Positions 1 to 13,426 of a stretch of DNA of 64,000 nucleotides are shown here, in pieces. The stretch's first letter is position 1. Each line of letters starts with the position of its first letter. Origin of the DNA: Xylona heveae TC161. Taxonomy: Eukaryota > Ascomycota > Xylonomycetes > Xylonales > Xylonaceae. The position numbers and the translations under genes are program-made. Location: positions 2,981,726 to 3,045,725 of the forward strand of contig NW_017264193.1 in NCBI RefSeq assembly GCF_001619985.1, written 5' to 3'. The notes under the pieces are model-generated. The model saw only the letters and a list, made by a program, of their open reading frames with translations. It made no database searches and was not told the DNA's origin.

Positions 1-3000
1 AAAGATGACGATGCATTACGAGCTCACCTTGGGTTCTCTGAACGGCCGGAGGATGCTACTTTTCTTGCACTTTGGTTTGGAAAGCTTTTTCTACTTTCTA
101 TCTCCCGTTCCTCGCTGCAGAACACGTCAGAAACCGACAGACCACGCTGTCCAGGACTTTCAGCCACGGAGTATGACTTTCTTACACTTCAGAGAAAAGC
201 AGATACTTGGGACGACGCGAGCCCACATGGACTAAATTTAACCCAGTCCAAAATCCTGGCATTGAAGTTTCTAGGAAGTGGCGCTTTTACTGACAAAGAG
301 CGGTTCTTGCCAGCTCTCTTTGCATCTGCTGACACCAATTCTAATATCTATGAATTCGGCGAAGATTTGACGAAGCGCGCTATACCAAAAATCTCTCTTG
401 AAGACCGAGTACTGGTAGAGCAGTTGTTTGAAATCTACTTTGGTAGAAGCACGCCGGAACTTGTACCTTCGGTTCGACCAGCTTTGCAAACAAAGATCCT
501 TTCTCTCCTTGCAAAATCAATAATTGCTACGACTTTCACGGCAAGGATAACGGCTCTCGTGGAGCAGGGTTTGGTGCCACAATCAAATGTTGGCGAACAA
601 GAATCCGCAATAAGTTCTGGGAGAGAGGGTTCGAAATTGCAAACCGGAATATTCTCATTCGTCACGTGGATTGCCCGAATGGGAAATGCTCAGGACTTGC
701 GGTCCATATCGGCCCCCATAATTTCAAAACTCAGGGAATTTATAACCGTTCAAGGATGGCCGCGGGCCAACTTTGAAGGCATTCGGTCCCAGAATGAGCT
801 TAGTCTTCGAGGTTACGCTTATGAGATCATCGGCCTCTTGGCCAAATCAAGTCCGGACACCACACTCCTGGAGGCTGATCTTGATCTTGTAAAGTGGCTT
901 TTCCAATCACTGAGCGAGGAAGCATCTGGTGGAAATATTGCAGTAAGTGTGGAAGAGGCACTGTCAAGCATCATTGGAGCATTGTCAAAGTCTTTGAATG
1001 ATGAAGTTGCAAACCTTTTACGCGGTCTGCTACTGCACCATATGACCTTGGACGTCGGAGACCCCTCAGACTCTCAAATACGCCGCAGTACAAGGTTCGT
1101 CGCCGTGCGTTTTGCTAATCGGTGCCTGCCTTATAATGACCCAGTCGCACGTTGGATCGACCTGCTTGCAATTGGCGGCCATAAAAATGAGCGAAATGAG
1201 GTTGTCGAGGAAGGAAAAAAGGGCTTGGATGTCTATTGGTACAGAATGAGTCAATCAACGGACCAGGTGCAGATTCCTGTCCCAGGACGAGAGCCTGACT
1301 CAAAATCAAGCTTCCCGCAGTTCTTTAAACTAATCCATCTATTCTTTGTGGAAAATGTGGAGAGGATATGGAAGAGTAACAATGAGCGAACAACGCTGCT
1401 TTCTTCCGCTCTTTCATATTGTCGGAGAACATTGCAAGTTGAAGCTTTCCAGTCCAGAAGCATTCCAGTAATTATAGACGAAGACTGGGAGAGACGGCTG
1501 GATAGTCTCATCGCAACAGATGAGGTTGCACGTGAAAAATTCAAAGATGCTATCGCTTCAATGGACTTTGGTGAGTCAATCTCGGCAGGGAAGAATAGCT
1601 TGACAATCGAAGGTCGACTTTCTCTCGACGAAGCTCTTCGTATCTACATCCAATCAGCATTCAGGGGGTTTGTCGATGGTGAAGCTTTCATTGCTATACA
1701 GTGCGGTGAATATCTCCTCGAAATTTGCAGCTTGAGCCCCAACAAGGTTGTACAAAGTTTGGTTGGCGGCGTGAAAAAACTAGAGGATCCCCTCAAGGCC
1801 AATAATTCGGCCATCCGATCCATGGCAGCTCACGCTTTTGGACTGATTACTTCCCATGACGAATGCTCCATTGCGGACGTATCAATCATGTCAGCCAAAC
1901 TCCTTGAAAGGGCTCAAACCTGGAATGAATCTGTTGGAGCGGAAACGAACAAAGTACACGGAAGTATAGTAGCCCTTGCCTATCTTTTCAGCAGGCTCTT
2001 CTTTCGTGGCCGGGATCAACTGGCCATTGATTGCGGCCTGCAAACCTACTTGGAGATGATCGCTCAAATATCTGATGGAGCAAGGGATTCCTTACTCCAG
2101 GAGGCTTCCGATGTTGCCATAAGTCAGCTTTGTTTATTCTCCGTAATGAAGACAGAGCAGATAGGAACATCCCACTCGCAGAGATCTATTGTCGCGAAGC
2201 TGTCCGAACGTGCTATGTCTGGTGATGAAAAAGCTATCCTTGCTCTTGGATATTTAGGTATGGCAACGCCAGAGGAGAGTGCTGATGGGGCTTTGCTTCC
2301 ATATATTATGGAACAACTGCATAAGTTGCATGATTTGCGACAACCAGAAATTCAATTCACGGTGGGCGAGGCATGGAGCTGTATTTCCATTGGCTGGGAT
2401 TCAAAGGCTCTCGTGGCAAAACTTGATATAGAAGGGTCAAAGCCTAGGCTGGCTGAGCGAGAAAAGACTCTTGAAACCGTTGTAGAGATGGTTTTGGCTG
2501 ATTGCAAAAAGTCAAAACCATCCCTAAGAAAGGTGTGACCAGTATTATGCACACGTCCTTTGATTTTAGAGGCTGACAAACGGTTCTAGGCGTCTCTAAT
2601 CTGGCTATTATGTTTGATACAGTATTGCGGTCATCAGCAGGCTATACTATCAAACCTTGAAAATTGTCAAGCTGCATTCAAGGGATTCTTAGCCGATCGT
2701 GACGAGTTGATTCAAGAATCGGCTGCTCGTGGGCTAGGGCTAATCTATGAAAAGGGCGATCGGACTGCCAAGGTAATGTTCGTCGTATACGTTTCATGCT
2801 CTTTGTACTAATGATGCAGGATGACCTTGTTCGGGATCTTCTGACGTCTTTCACCGGCGGCGGTTCGAAGTTGGCAGGGAACGTTACTGGAGAGACGCAG
2901 CTATTTGAGCCTGGTGATCTTCCCACCGGCGATGGCTCAGTCACAACATATAAAGATGTAAGCACATTTCCTGAAGCGAGCTCAGATGCTGCATCTACTG

Positions 3001-6000
3001 ACCTTTTCAGATTATGAGTCTTGCATCTGAAGTCGGAGATCCGAGCCTTGTATACCGATTCATGTCACTTGCGTCTCACAATGCCATTTGGTCAAGTCGT
3101 GCGGCATTTGGACGCTTCGGACTAAGCAACATACTCTCTGAATCGAGCACTGATGGGTATCTGGCCAAGAACCCCAAGTTGTACCAAAAGTTATACCGGT
3201 ATCGCTTCGACCCTAACCCAAACGTTCAAAAGGCAATGAACGACATTTGGCTGTCTCTCGTGAAAGATCCAGCTGCCACCATTAGCGCAAGATTCGATGA
3301 TATAATACAAGATCTACTCCGGACAATTATTGCGAAAGAATGGCGCGTTAGGCAGGCAAGCTGTGCAGCGATTGCTGATCTTATTCAAAGTCAACCCTTC
3401 GGAAAAGTGAGTTGCCATCGAACCAGTTAACAGTACCTGAACTCACAAATTTCTAGTATGAGACATACCTGAAACAAATATGGGGCTTCTGCTTCAAAGT
3501 CCTTGACGATATCAAGGAGACTGTGCGTGTGGCTGCGATGGCCCTAGCAAGAGTTCTCACATCGATTACTGTCAGAAGCCTGGAAGCAGGTGAATCGGGC
3601 AGCACCAAAGCAGGTGCGATTCTAGCAGAAGTGATTCCATTTCTTTTGTCTCAGCTTGAGGCAAGCGCTCAGGAAGTGCAACTATTCGCTCTCGGTAAGT
3701 TGTAATATAGCAGAAATAACGGAGAAAATTGATGTTATAATCCGTTGTTCTGTTTCAAGGTTCAAGTACCATTAGGGACAAGGATTTTTGAATTGGAGGC
3801 TAGTCTTTTGCGATCCTCTACTGACCTTGCAATAGATACGCTTCTGCAGATTGTAAAGAAGAGCTCAAGCCGCGTTCTTAAGCCATTCATTCCCGGACTG
3901 CTCGAGCGACTTCTTGGTTTACTCAGCATTTTGGAGCCACAAGCGATAAATTATCTTCATTTGAATGCATCGAAGTATAACTTGACTGAGCAAAAGGTTC
4001 TTTCCACTGCTTTCAAATTTTTCTTCTGAAGGAGCTAATTTTGTAATTAGATTGACGATATGCGGCTCGCGAGCATTCGAGGTTCCCCTATGATGGAGGC
4101 TATTGAGAGATGTTTGGATTTACTAGACGAGGAAAGCATGAACATCTTCGTTCCGAGATTGGAAGCGGCAATGAAAGCCGCCGTCGGCCTGCCCTCTAGA
4201 GTAAGCGAACCCACGCAACTCCTCCTTAAATAATCTGTCATCCGACTATGCTGGGATTACTGACAAGAATTGATTGATTTTGTGATAGGTCGGCTGCAGT
4301 CGTGTTCTTGTCTCTCTGAGCACACGTCGTAGTTATCTATTCCGACCTTATGCAGATCGCTTGCTTCAACTCGTTCAGAAGATTATTTTTGATCGCAATG
4401 ACACTGTATCAACTTCTTATGCCGCAGCTTCTGGTTATCTTGCAAGGATCGCTACAGATAAGCAAATTTTGAAGCTCGAGGAGTTTGCGCAGAATCTGTA
4501 CTTCTCTTCAGATAGTACGTCTCTACCAATAGGCGGCCAAACCACAAGCTGACTGTCTCTCAGATCAACGGTATAGAATCATAGCTGGCGATACAATCTT
4601 GGCAGTATCTAAAACGTAAGGGTTTCCATTTGCGTTATTTTCTTCTTAGTACATCCACTATATGTTTGTATCTGGTGGAGATTCTCTATCCTTTTTATTG
4701 GTCAAGAATGCGTTTGAGTTCTTCCAGATCTATAATTGGTTGCTATTCAATCGTGCAGATCCAGTCAGATTGTGGCATTGTATTGTTACGACCTGTCTTT
4801 TGCTCCCGAGAAGACATGCGCGTTCCACTGAACGACCTCTGCAGATTCTAATTACGTGGTAACGTGAGCTAACACCTTGGACTAGTGCGACTGATAGGGT
4901 TGCTTCCCTCGCCGCGTCTTTTTTGCCTTTTATATTTGTGGCAAAACATAATCCTGCTTCCGAAGTGAAAGCTTCCTTTGAAAACGCTTGGGAGCAACTC
5001 GCTGGCGGTCGTCGAGCTGTTGCACTTTACCTGAAAGAAATAATACAGTTGGCAACGACACATTTGGACTCAACCCAACATGCTCTCAAACACGCTTCAG
5101 CATTTGCAGTCGCTACTTCGGTCAGTAATCTAGGAGAAACCATTAGTCTCAGTGATTGTGGGACCATTTGGCCAGCTTTAGAAAAAGCGTTAGGTGGCAA
5201 GTCATGGAAAGGAAAAGAAGCCGTACTAGAAGCTTTTGTCAAATTTGTCAGGAAGTCGAGAGCTTTCTGGAAAGGTAATGGCCAGATAGCGGACCAGATG
5301 CAAATGGTAAGGTCTTTATTCATTCGATTTGCCGTTCGATGCAATTGATGGAATGACATTTGGGGCATCGAATTACAATCAAACTTACTATGCTAACCAT
5401 GTTGTAGTACATGTATCGGGAAGCCAAACGCCAAAATGCGGAATATCGGATCAGCGCCATTCAGAGTCTGGGGCTCTATGCTGAGGCACGTGACGATAAA
5501 GACATTTCCGATGACATATTCGACATCGTACTTGGAGCACTGAAAGACACGTTACCTGAGTTCGGAGCAATGGACGTGGATGCCGCATCTGGTGATGTCT
5601 CCGGGAAGGTCATGTAAGTGCGGCCAGCTGCGTCAAGCCACTCACGCCACCCATTAGCTTCGAGACTAACTGCGTAATCCAGACACGAGACGACAGTCGC
5701 TAACAGCATCGAGACTCTGTTCCGATCTCTAAACCCAGGCCTCATTGCAAAAGAAGGTATGTAAGGCTGAAGTGCGGAATTGTGGAGTGATTTGCCAATT
5801 GACATTGGATTCGGCCAGATCTAACGCCTAAACTTCAACGCAATCTCACCATACTGCAGCGAATAATTCCGAGTGCGACCACACTTATGCGCGGCGCTAT
5901 TTGTGACGGGGTCCAGATTCTTTTGGATCGCCTTCAAGCCGAACCAAGGTCGTGTGAAAGTGTTCGGGCTACGGACAACGAGAGTGGCGATGTCCTGGCC

Positions 6001-6216
6001 GGATTTGTTCAAGCTCTGTTCGAAATGGGTGAGGGTATTGAGACATTCCGGCTGAAGCGGTCAGGGGTCGTTTTGGCTTTCGCCAAGCTTTCGCCTAGCA
6101 ACTCGCATCGGTTACGGCTCTTTCTACAGCAACAGATCGCGCAAGCTCTTGAGCAAGAACGAGCGGTGGCTGTTCAGGAAAATCTACGTCGCGCCGCTGA
6201 CGCCCTGGCCGACTAA
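1..6216 (+). CDS. ecm29: Proteasome adaptor/scaffold Ecm29 (5' end outside window)
   Basis: HEAT-repeat protein that in other fungi bridges the 19S and 20S proteasome particles and checks their assembly. The window opens inside the gene in frame 1. About 1713 residues are visible; the family is about 1850, so roughly the first 150 are missing. Exons: 1-2532, 2623-2772, 2820-2957, 3011-3406, 3457-3694, 3836-3996, 4051-4200, 4289-4514, 4564-4615, 4886-5306, 5408-5613, 5683-5756, 5819-6216 (TAA stop). Recognised from the long run of alpha-helical repeats and Ecm29-type stretches such as SKTATDRVASLAASFLPF and YMYREAKRQNAEYRISAIQS. Phases agree at every junction. The intron 4616-4885 (270 nt) is long for this gene, and 3695-3835 (141 nt) could hide a small exon. 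The donor at 3997 (GTTCTT) is weak. The family call is firm; single exon borders are less so. Confidence 0.9.
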
Positions 6217-8660
6217 AGACACGTGGGAGTCCCCGCCGGGCGCCCACCCTTCCGTTATCCATGACGTTCAGTGGCCTGGTTTCCATACTTGCGTCGCATT
6301 ACAATGTCCACGGAGAAAGAACCTCATGGCTAAAAGAAGATACCATTGGGCCCGCTAGTACTACGCATTACTCTTCTCACCGGACGGCTGCAAGGGTCAG
6401 CTTACCACGCCACTGGGAATCGCCTCGTTAACAGCCAGGATAGAAAATTAATGTCAAGGGGAAGAGGTGGAGCTACGCGCGGATAGATCCTTGTGGTGGG
6501 GTCTCACAACGTGCGTGGCTCGAGCTACTGCCCCAGTGGCCAGCGCAACGGTCCCGTTGACGTCTGCCCAGCGACTTCCGACTGAAACATGATAGACTAA
6601 TAGCGATCGTACTGATGAGCGCTCATCGGCGATTTTTGTTATCGATCTGCCCAAGGCATCATCGAATTTTGTTGCTTCTAGTTTGTTCTATTGACTGTGA
6701 ACATCCATGTTTGTACGCACAATTACGTAATGGCCATTCTGTAATAAATGACATGTGGAATTCGATCACGTTCAAGACCGACATGGAAATTGAACACAGC
6801 CCCAGCGGGAAGCTCAGCCTTAGGTCAAGGGTAGATTTGGCCGGACAGTAGAGGGAATTACCATGCGACGGCGCATTTACAACCGAATTCAGTTACAGTC
6901 CCCAAGTACCATTTTTGAGTGTACAGTGCAGTACGTACACCGCGGGGAGAGCTCCGCAGCAGCATCTGGCCAAAAGCAGTCGAATTCCGCGGGTGTGCCT
7001 GAAATGCCGGGCAACAGGCGGGTGCATGACACCCACTACCCAAATTTCCAAACGAAAAAAAAAAAGTGGCGTCGGAAACGGTCCCCAGATGCCGCGAGAA
7101 AGTAACTTACTGTTCTTTGAGTCATGAACAGGGGATTGTGGCCAATTCTTTTGTGGCGCTGGGCTGCCGAATCGCCAGACAAGCAAATCCCTGAACTAAG
7201 AGAGCGGAGTGACCCTTTAAGCCAGCCAAATGGGCTGATTCAAATGATGATTACGGTTAAGTCCCCATTGGAAGACCGGTAAGCTGAGCATCCGTGCCCC
7301 TCGGGCACGAGAGTTAGGGTGTTAAGAGACATACCTACGAAGTAGGCAGAGCGCACGCACCCGAATCGAGAGCAAAAATATGCAAGTGAAAAAGTTGAGG
7401 GCTCTTCTAGGCATCGAAAACTCTAAATACTGTATGCAGAGTTTGTCAACCAAGGAAAGTAGCTACCGTAATCGAAGCCACCGCACTCCAAAGACCCTGG
7501 ATATTGGAACAGCCAGCACACAGCAAGAACAATATGAGGGTTTGTGCGAACAAGAGAAGGAGAGAGAGAGCTCAACATATTGTTTGTAGACGCTAAAGAC
7601 ATCTGAGGTGTCATTCGCCGAGCAACCACGGCCGTTTATTGGCAGCCACATTCCACCTCTTCAGTTGGCGTCGACGATCTCTCTTGCTTTCCCTCGGTCG
7701 TAGTAGTTTGACCAGAACAATTACAACGAGAAGCAACGGCGCCGGCGTATTTGTCTGTCCCATGGTATTGCTCCTTGGGGCCCATCAGGGATCGTTTACT
7801 GTCTTTTCCTTACCCTTTTTTTTTCTTTTTCAAAACGCCACAGCATCGTGAAACTTTTGCTTGTGAGCCAAGACCATAAGCGTTTGGTGGCTCCAACATT
7901 CAATGCTAATACCCCATTCTGGTCCACCCCACTTCTTCTCCTCGCACAATAATCAAAGGAAATTTATAATTCCTATGATACGCATCTTACCAGGCATTTG
8001 AAGGGAATACCACATTGAAACCCACTGGAAAACCCCTAAATGTCCCACCCGTCCCGGCAGCACGTTTCTCTTCCTTCGGCTGAGTGGAAGCCACCAAGCA
8101 TATCCCTGCTGCTTTCCTCTTTTTCTTGCTCAAACAATATATTTTTCTGGTTTCGCAATAAACACACCTCACCCACTTGAAAGTGCCTACAATCAGTGTA
8201 TTCGTTAGCAAGCCAAGACTTCCTCACAACTTCTTTTGAGGAACGTGCACCCGAGCAGCGCACTGCTGACACTTTGAACTGGGTCTAGACCCACGGACGA
8301 ACCCTGTGAGCTACCAGACGTTTGTAGAAAAATCCCTGGCCCACATACGCTCGTAATCAGGTCCCCCCTGTTCGGCATCCGGACACTTTGCCCCTCCTGG
8401 GGTTAAGGTGGCCCGCTGCGCTACACCGCACCGCTCGTGCCAACCCTGAGTTTGGCTAAAATACTATAGCCCTAAAGATTTTGGCCGTACATCCGACTTA
8501 GGGTCCTGAACAATCTCGGCGTATACATGTACCATCTTATGGTGTCAATATTGAACGCTCTTTCCCCCTGTGGAGTGCGGCAGCGAGGTGACGGTCTAAG
8601 TCTGCTTGAGCTTTATTCTCCCCGTTCAAGGCCATTTGATGCTGCTTTCCATTGTTGCCC
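6217..8660. other. Intergenic: ECM29 3' flank and promoter of the Zn2Cys6 gene
   Basis: No coding frame here has a recognisable domain or believable splicing. Short frames on both strands have unbiased composition. A 10-nt A run lies near 7055 and a T-rich run near 7817. No tRNA-like A and B boxes were found. It probably holds the 3' UTR of ECM29 and the 5' control region of the next gene. Confidence 0.6.
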
Positions 8661-11336
8661 ATGCAAAGCAACAATGAACGGCAGACGAAGAAGCAGACGG
8701 TGCGTTTTCCAGCGATAGCACCCAAGAATGATCAGTCGTCGACGCCCTCGTCCTCCTCGGGGCAGGAGTTTGGTTTGGCGTCCAGCTCTTCCCGAGCGCG
8801 CCTTCCTCCTCGATCAAAAACAGGATGCTGGTAAGTCTTTCGTACTTTCCAAAAGGACCTCGAACTGATCAAGCAGGACCTGCCGATCTCGCAAAGTAAA
8901 ATGTGATGAAGGACGGCCCACTTGTGGTGTAAGAGATGCCCACAGCTCGCGTCTTTACCGCATGAAGGGTGCTAAGAGTCAAGAGGAAAGCCTTGTAGCC
9001 GCTTGGGTCATGAATGCGACTATAGTCCGAGACTATCATTTCGAGACGACACTCCACGGGTAGTCGAAAGGATGCAGGATACGTCAAAGGGCGAGAGCCC
9101 CGTCTGGAACCGTAAGTCTAGTCCTTTCTTCTGTGCCAACAATGATTTTTGATCAAGTAAACCTACTCTGGGCAAGATTCAGAGTCTCCAAGAGCGAAAT
9201 GGTGCGATTCAGTTTCTTTTTGACAGCAGAAAAAATCAGTGTTTTCAAAGTTATTTGAAGATCCACTCCGTGTCTAATATTCCAGATTGCCTTTCGAGAT
9301 GCAGCAGAGCGATATTGCCTGAGCGTCTTGGGCTGCAAGTGATGAGCTGACAGATCAACTAGCACAATCTCAAACTCACAGTGACAATACAAATACATCT
9401 GCAGAGGACAACTTGCCTCCATTCGCAGCATTGACGAACGATGAAGATCGAGAACGAAAGGCAGAGCTTCAACAACCTGGTACCTTTCATGTCGTGGTCA
9501 ATCCGAGCAGCTTTGCAAATCTGCCAGAATATGCCAGTGAGAGCGGATCTGTTGAACCGACTGATACAACGTCCGAGTGGAGTCTGGTAAATAGGCCTCA
9601 GAGTGGCACCCACGCTCCACAGGCTGTAAGCTTCTCAACCTTGGAGGACGACCCAAACGTTGTGATCTTGAATACGTTTGAGGACTCTGCTGCTCGTTCA
9701 ACACCTCAAGCTATCAGTGTCCAGCAGGGAGCACCAGCCACGCTTTATGCTCCAATGCCATCTTCTGCAAGTGTCTCTCATCACATACAGGCCCTCACTT
9801 TATCAAGCGAACCGATTGCGAACTTTGCCGCCTTTGAAAGTCCAACGCAATTTGAGTATCTTCAAGATCAAAGCGATTCAGCATCGCTGGTACACTATCG
9901 CACCTTCGTCAAACCTCGTCTCATTCAATTTTTCAGATCTGGAACAAGTGGCCTCGGGATCGAAGACCTCGCAGATCCGTTTGAGGAGCAAGCACGTGTA
10001 TTTATACCTGTACGTGGTGGTTGATGAGCGGACCGTGTGCTGAGCTGACCATCATTGCTAGGCTTACCATGCGCTGATGGCACTATGCGACCTCAGTCTT
10101 ACGAGGAGACACGGTGTACCGGTTGACCACTATGAAAACATCTTGTCGTTCCTTGAGCCACCTCTCGGAGCCTTGGACGATATATTGTCGGATGGGTCTC
10201 TTGTTACTCACGTATTAAATTTATTCTATGAGGTACGTGAATATTCTACTCGGCAAAAGTAGTAGTCGTTGGATTTCTAATTCCACCAGATTGCGTCAAT
10301 GCGATGGACTCCAAATCTGTGGTCACAAAGGGCTGCTCAGCTATTACGGGTTATTTTTGAAAGACGCAACTCACAAGTCAGAGAAACATATCCGTACCTG
10401 ATATGGTGGGTTTGCATTATCGATATATTCGTGGTTTTAGGGGGAACTGGAAGTGGAGAGTTCATGCAAGCAATTATGAGATTGAATCTTTTGCCTCCAG
10501 CCTTGTCGACCTTGCCTCCGCGATCCTCTTTAATCTCCGGTCCGCTATTCCCAGAGGAGCAGAATATTTTCTTACCAATCCTGCAACTAAATCGAGAGCT
10601 GGTAATTTTGGCAGCTGAACTTGGCCAGATGGCGAAGGTGTTAAGGGCAGATGCTGTTCAGAGATTGTACGTTGGAAGTACAACGGGTTCTCTGCCTCCG
10701 TCGCCCCCATTGAGCCACAGGAGTCAACTGGGTTATTTGCAGACATCGTTGAGACGTACCTGGAACAGTGCAACACAGAATCGTATACCCCCCAATTGGC
10801 TTAGCGTGGATTGTGGCTTACCGCCCAGAGTTGAAGGTGTTCTCAAACAGGTATGATGTTATTCCCTGCCCATTCAATTTCCCTGGTAAAAGCCAATGAA
10901 GTATAACTGACTTTTACAGGCTTATGCGCTGTACCGTCTGTGTCTCATTTATTCCCATACAAGCATGTGGCCATCTCAACGTGCCCATCTCGCAAATGCG
11001 GATGAAAGAGAAATCAGCGAGTGCGTTGCGGAAGTCCTTCGTGTCGGCCAAACCATTGTTGCCGAAGGCCGATTCACCTATCGATTTATTATTTTCCCTC
11101 TATTCTTGGCCGGTGTTGCAGCGCATCATTCGAGAGATAAAAAGGTGGCACTTGAGCTCATCATTGCCATGGAGCGGGAAAGCGTCGGTAATAACACCAG
11201 GGCAACTCGTCAATTGTTACAATTTGTATATCAGCGACAAAGTGAAGGGGTGATGACTGTGGGTACCTCAGTGCATGTCGATTGGATTCAAGTGATGTTC
11301 GAGTCCGGCGTTCAACTTGTCCACGTTGGGCTCTAA
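8661..11336 (+). CDS. Zn2Cys6 transcription factor with fungal-specific C-terminal domain
   Basis: Likely nuclear DNA-binding regulator; target genes unknown. The N-terminus is Ser/Thr rich and is followed by a complete binuclear zinc cluster, C-x2-C-x6-C-x6-C-x2-C-x6-C, beginning GCWTCRSRKVKC at about residue 55. The cluster is spread over three exons (8661-8830, 8877-8928, 8991-9111), and the Cys spacing is only correct with these splices. Later exons: ends at 10009, then 10062-10232, 10290-10850 and 10920-11336 (TAA). The C-terminal part (ARVFIPAYHALMALCDLS onward) looks like the Fungal_trans_2 type domain (Pfam PF11951) of Uga3-like proteins. The splice across 9112-9412 is unresolved: in-frame acceptors exist before 9324 and before 9354, and a small extra exon is possible. 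The start is the first in-frame ATG; the frame is also open slightly upstream. Confidence 0.82.
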
Positions 11337-13426
11337 AGAAGATTCGGCATTAGCATTGGCCATGGCAGGAGATTTCGGACCTGTCTTGACCACGGTTGAC
11401 CATGTCGTTGTTCCCAGGTTCCTGCATAAAATACCCTTACATTATTATCTGTCCGATGCGTCGTTATCATTCCTTGACACGAAACAAAACCCTCGAGGAT
11501 GGTGGAGGCATTACAACCTTTTTCAAGACCTGTTTTCTAGTTTGTTTAAAATCGTTTCGCATCATTTCTGAACTGGTTCTCTCCAAAAGCACGTTGCGAG
11601 GAGTCTAGGCCCAAATTTCTGTTTTACTTGTTATACTTTTTTCCACTTTTCGCGACGCATATCCTTTTCCTTTCCACTGTCTGCGATCCTATTAAGGCGC
11701 GAATTGAGCCGCACCGTTCTTGAGTTTCTATCCTTGGACTGAACCTTGCAGCATCGAATCTTTTACGTCTTGAAATTCAGTTTAGCATCACCTTCAGCCA
11801 CAAGGGTTTCTTAATAGATCCACTTGAAAGCTGAAACGAAACCAGGCATCCTGAATATTCCTTTTCCTCGTTTTTATCTGCGATTTTCAGCTGGTGCTAT
11901 TCTGGGGAATGCAAGGTTGTCGGTTGTCCAATGCGTTTCCTTGCCTGCATTGTTCTATGGCTGATGGAGCACTGTTATACAAGTATTATTGGCTGAATTC
12001 TTCAAGCTAGAATTCCAAACTGTACTACTAGATCTGTCTTTCTTGTCTTTGTGAGACTTTTAGTCCGTCATGGCGCGGTCCCAATAACAAAAAGTACTTC
12101 CCGGGTACTGATACTTCTTTTTCCATTGAGCTTGCGCCAGAACATATTCTTAAGAACTTGAGCGTACACACTGGTTTCGAAACCCATAAATTTATGGCGT
12201 ATTTCCTTTTCTTATTTGCCTGCAAAGGATAAATTTGCTACCTATCGGAGAACAATAAGTATCTATTAGTGGTTAGTTGCACGTGTTAACATGATAATGT
12301 TGACAGTCCCGAGGCTTAATCCCGAAAATGCCAGCTTATTCGGTCTACTTTATACCATTTAAACAGCAATGGAATTAGAGAAAGGTGAACATAACGAGCG
12401 ATACGGAAGGCATGGTCTCATGTGTCAAGTACGCGTATCAAATGATACTTACCTTGTGTTGATAGACGGACAGCCATCACAGGTCCCTTGTATGAACTAC
12501 TATAGAAAGTGTCGTGAAGTATATAAATGCTTCGGAAGGCCTAGCTGGTAGTCTAGCCAGATCTCATGGAAGCCCCAAGATGCACGCTTAATTTGAGTTG
12601 TTTCAAATACGACGTTGAAACGTCGTTGGACTAAGTAGCTCGACTTTTCTGGACAATGGTCGAAGGACTCAAGTGCCGCCGAAGATGAGTTCCAATGGTC
12701 AGTTACAACCCGCCGGCAAGCTGACATGAATTTCACCAAAGCCTTTTTTTGTATTTGATTCATACTCTGCTGAAATTAAAGGCTTGCCAACATAAATCAA
12801 CTTTCAGTCTCTACGTCTTGTGAATTATTACTATTAGGTATTTTACTAGGCAGCTTACGGTGCTGCGCGGGGACTCTGTCGGAGTATGTTGGTCCTGCAA
12901 ATGTATTAGCGAGGTCTCAGCATGCCCGCGGAAAATACGTCAATCCTGTAACGCCGCGTAGGTTCTGTCGCCTTGATGCGATAAGATAGCGGGTTCTAGA
13001 TCATCACCGAGGACAGCCGTTCTCCATGATTAACTGTTAGCTCAACCTTCACACCAGTTTAACCCTAGCAACCTCACATTCATTATTTCTCTCCACCTTG
13101 GTAATTCTTACAATCAGCTCTCCGAAGTATTTACTACGTACATTCGCTGAATGAGTTGAAATAGCAGCGAACTATAAAGCTGGACGAAGTTCGGGAGGTT
13201 TTCTTTCAATCCGGCTCCCTGCTTACTACCTTTCTCCGCAGCCACCTTCCTTCAACACGACGCCGCTCACCTAAGTGAAGATCAGGATCAAAGATCAGTC
13301 AGCTGCACGCACGCCGCAAGTAGGACGTTAGCTGGGTTTCAAAAATCAAATCGATACCGTCCTAGTGAACCCGCTACTGGCGATTGGCTTCAAGGTGCCT
13401 GCGCTCATAGCTTGCATCGCTACATC
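11337..13426. other. Intergenic, about 2.1 kb, no gene seen
   Basis: Contains the 3' flank of the Zn2Cys6 gene and the leader of the UBX gene. The only frames are short and without recognisable domains. A TATA-like ACTATAAAG lies near 13171, about 250 bp before the next start. Pyrimidine-rich leader sequence near 13200-13260 would fit a transcription start region. Confidence 0.55.
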
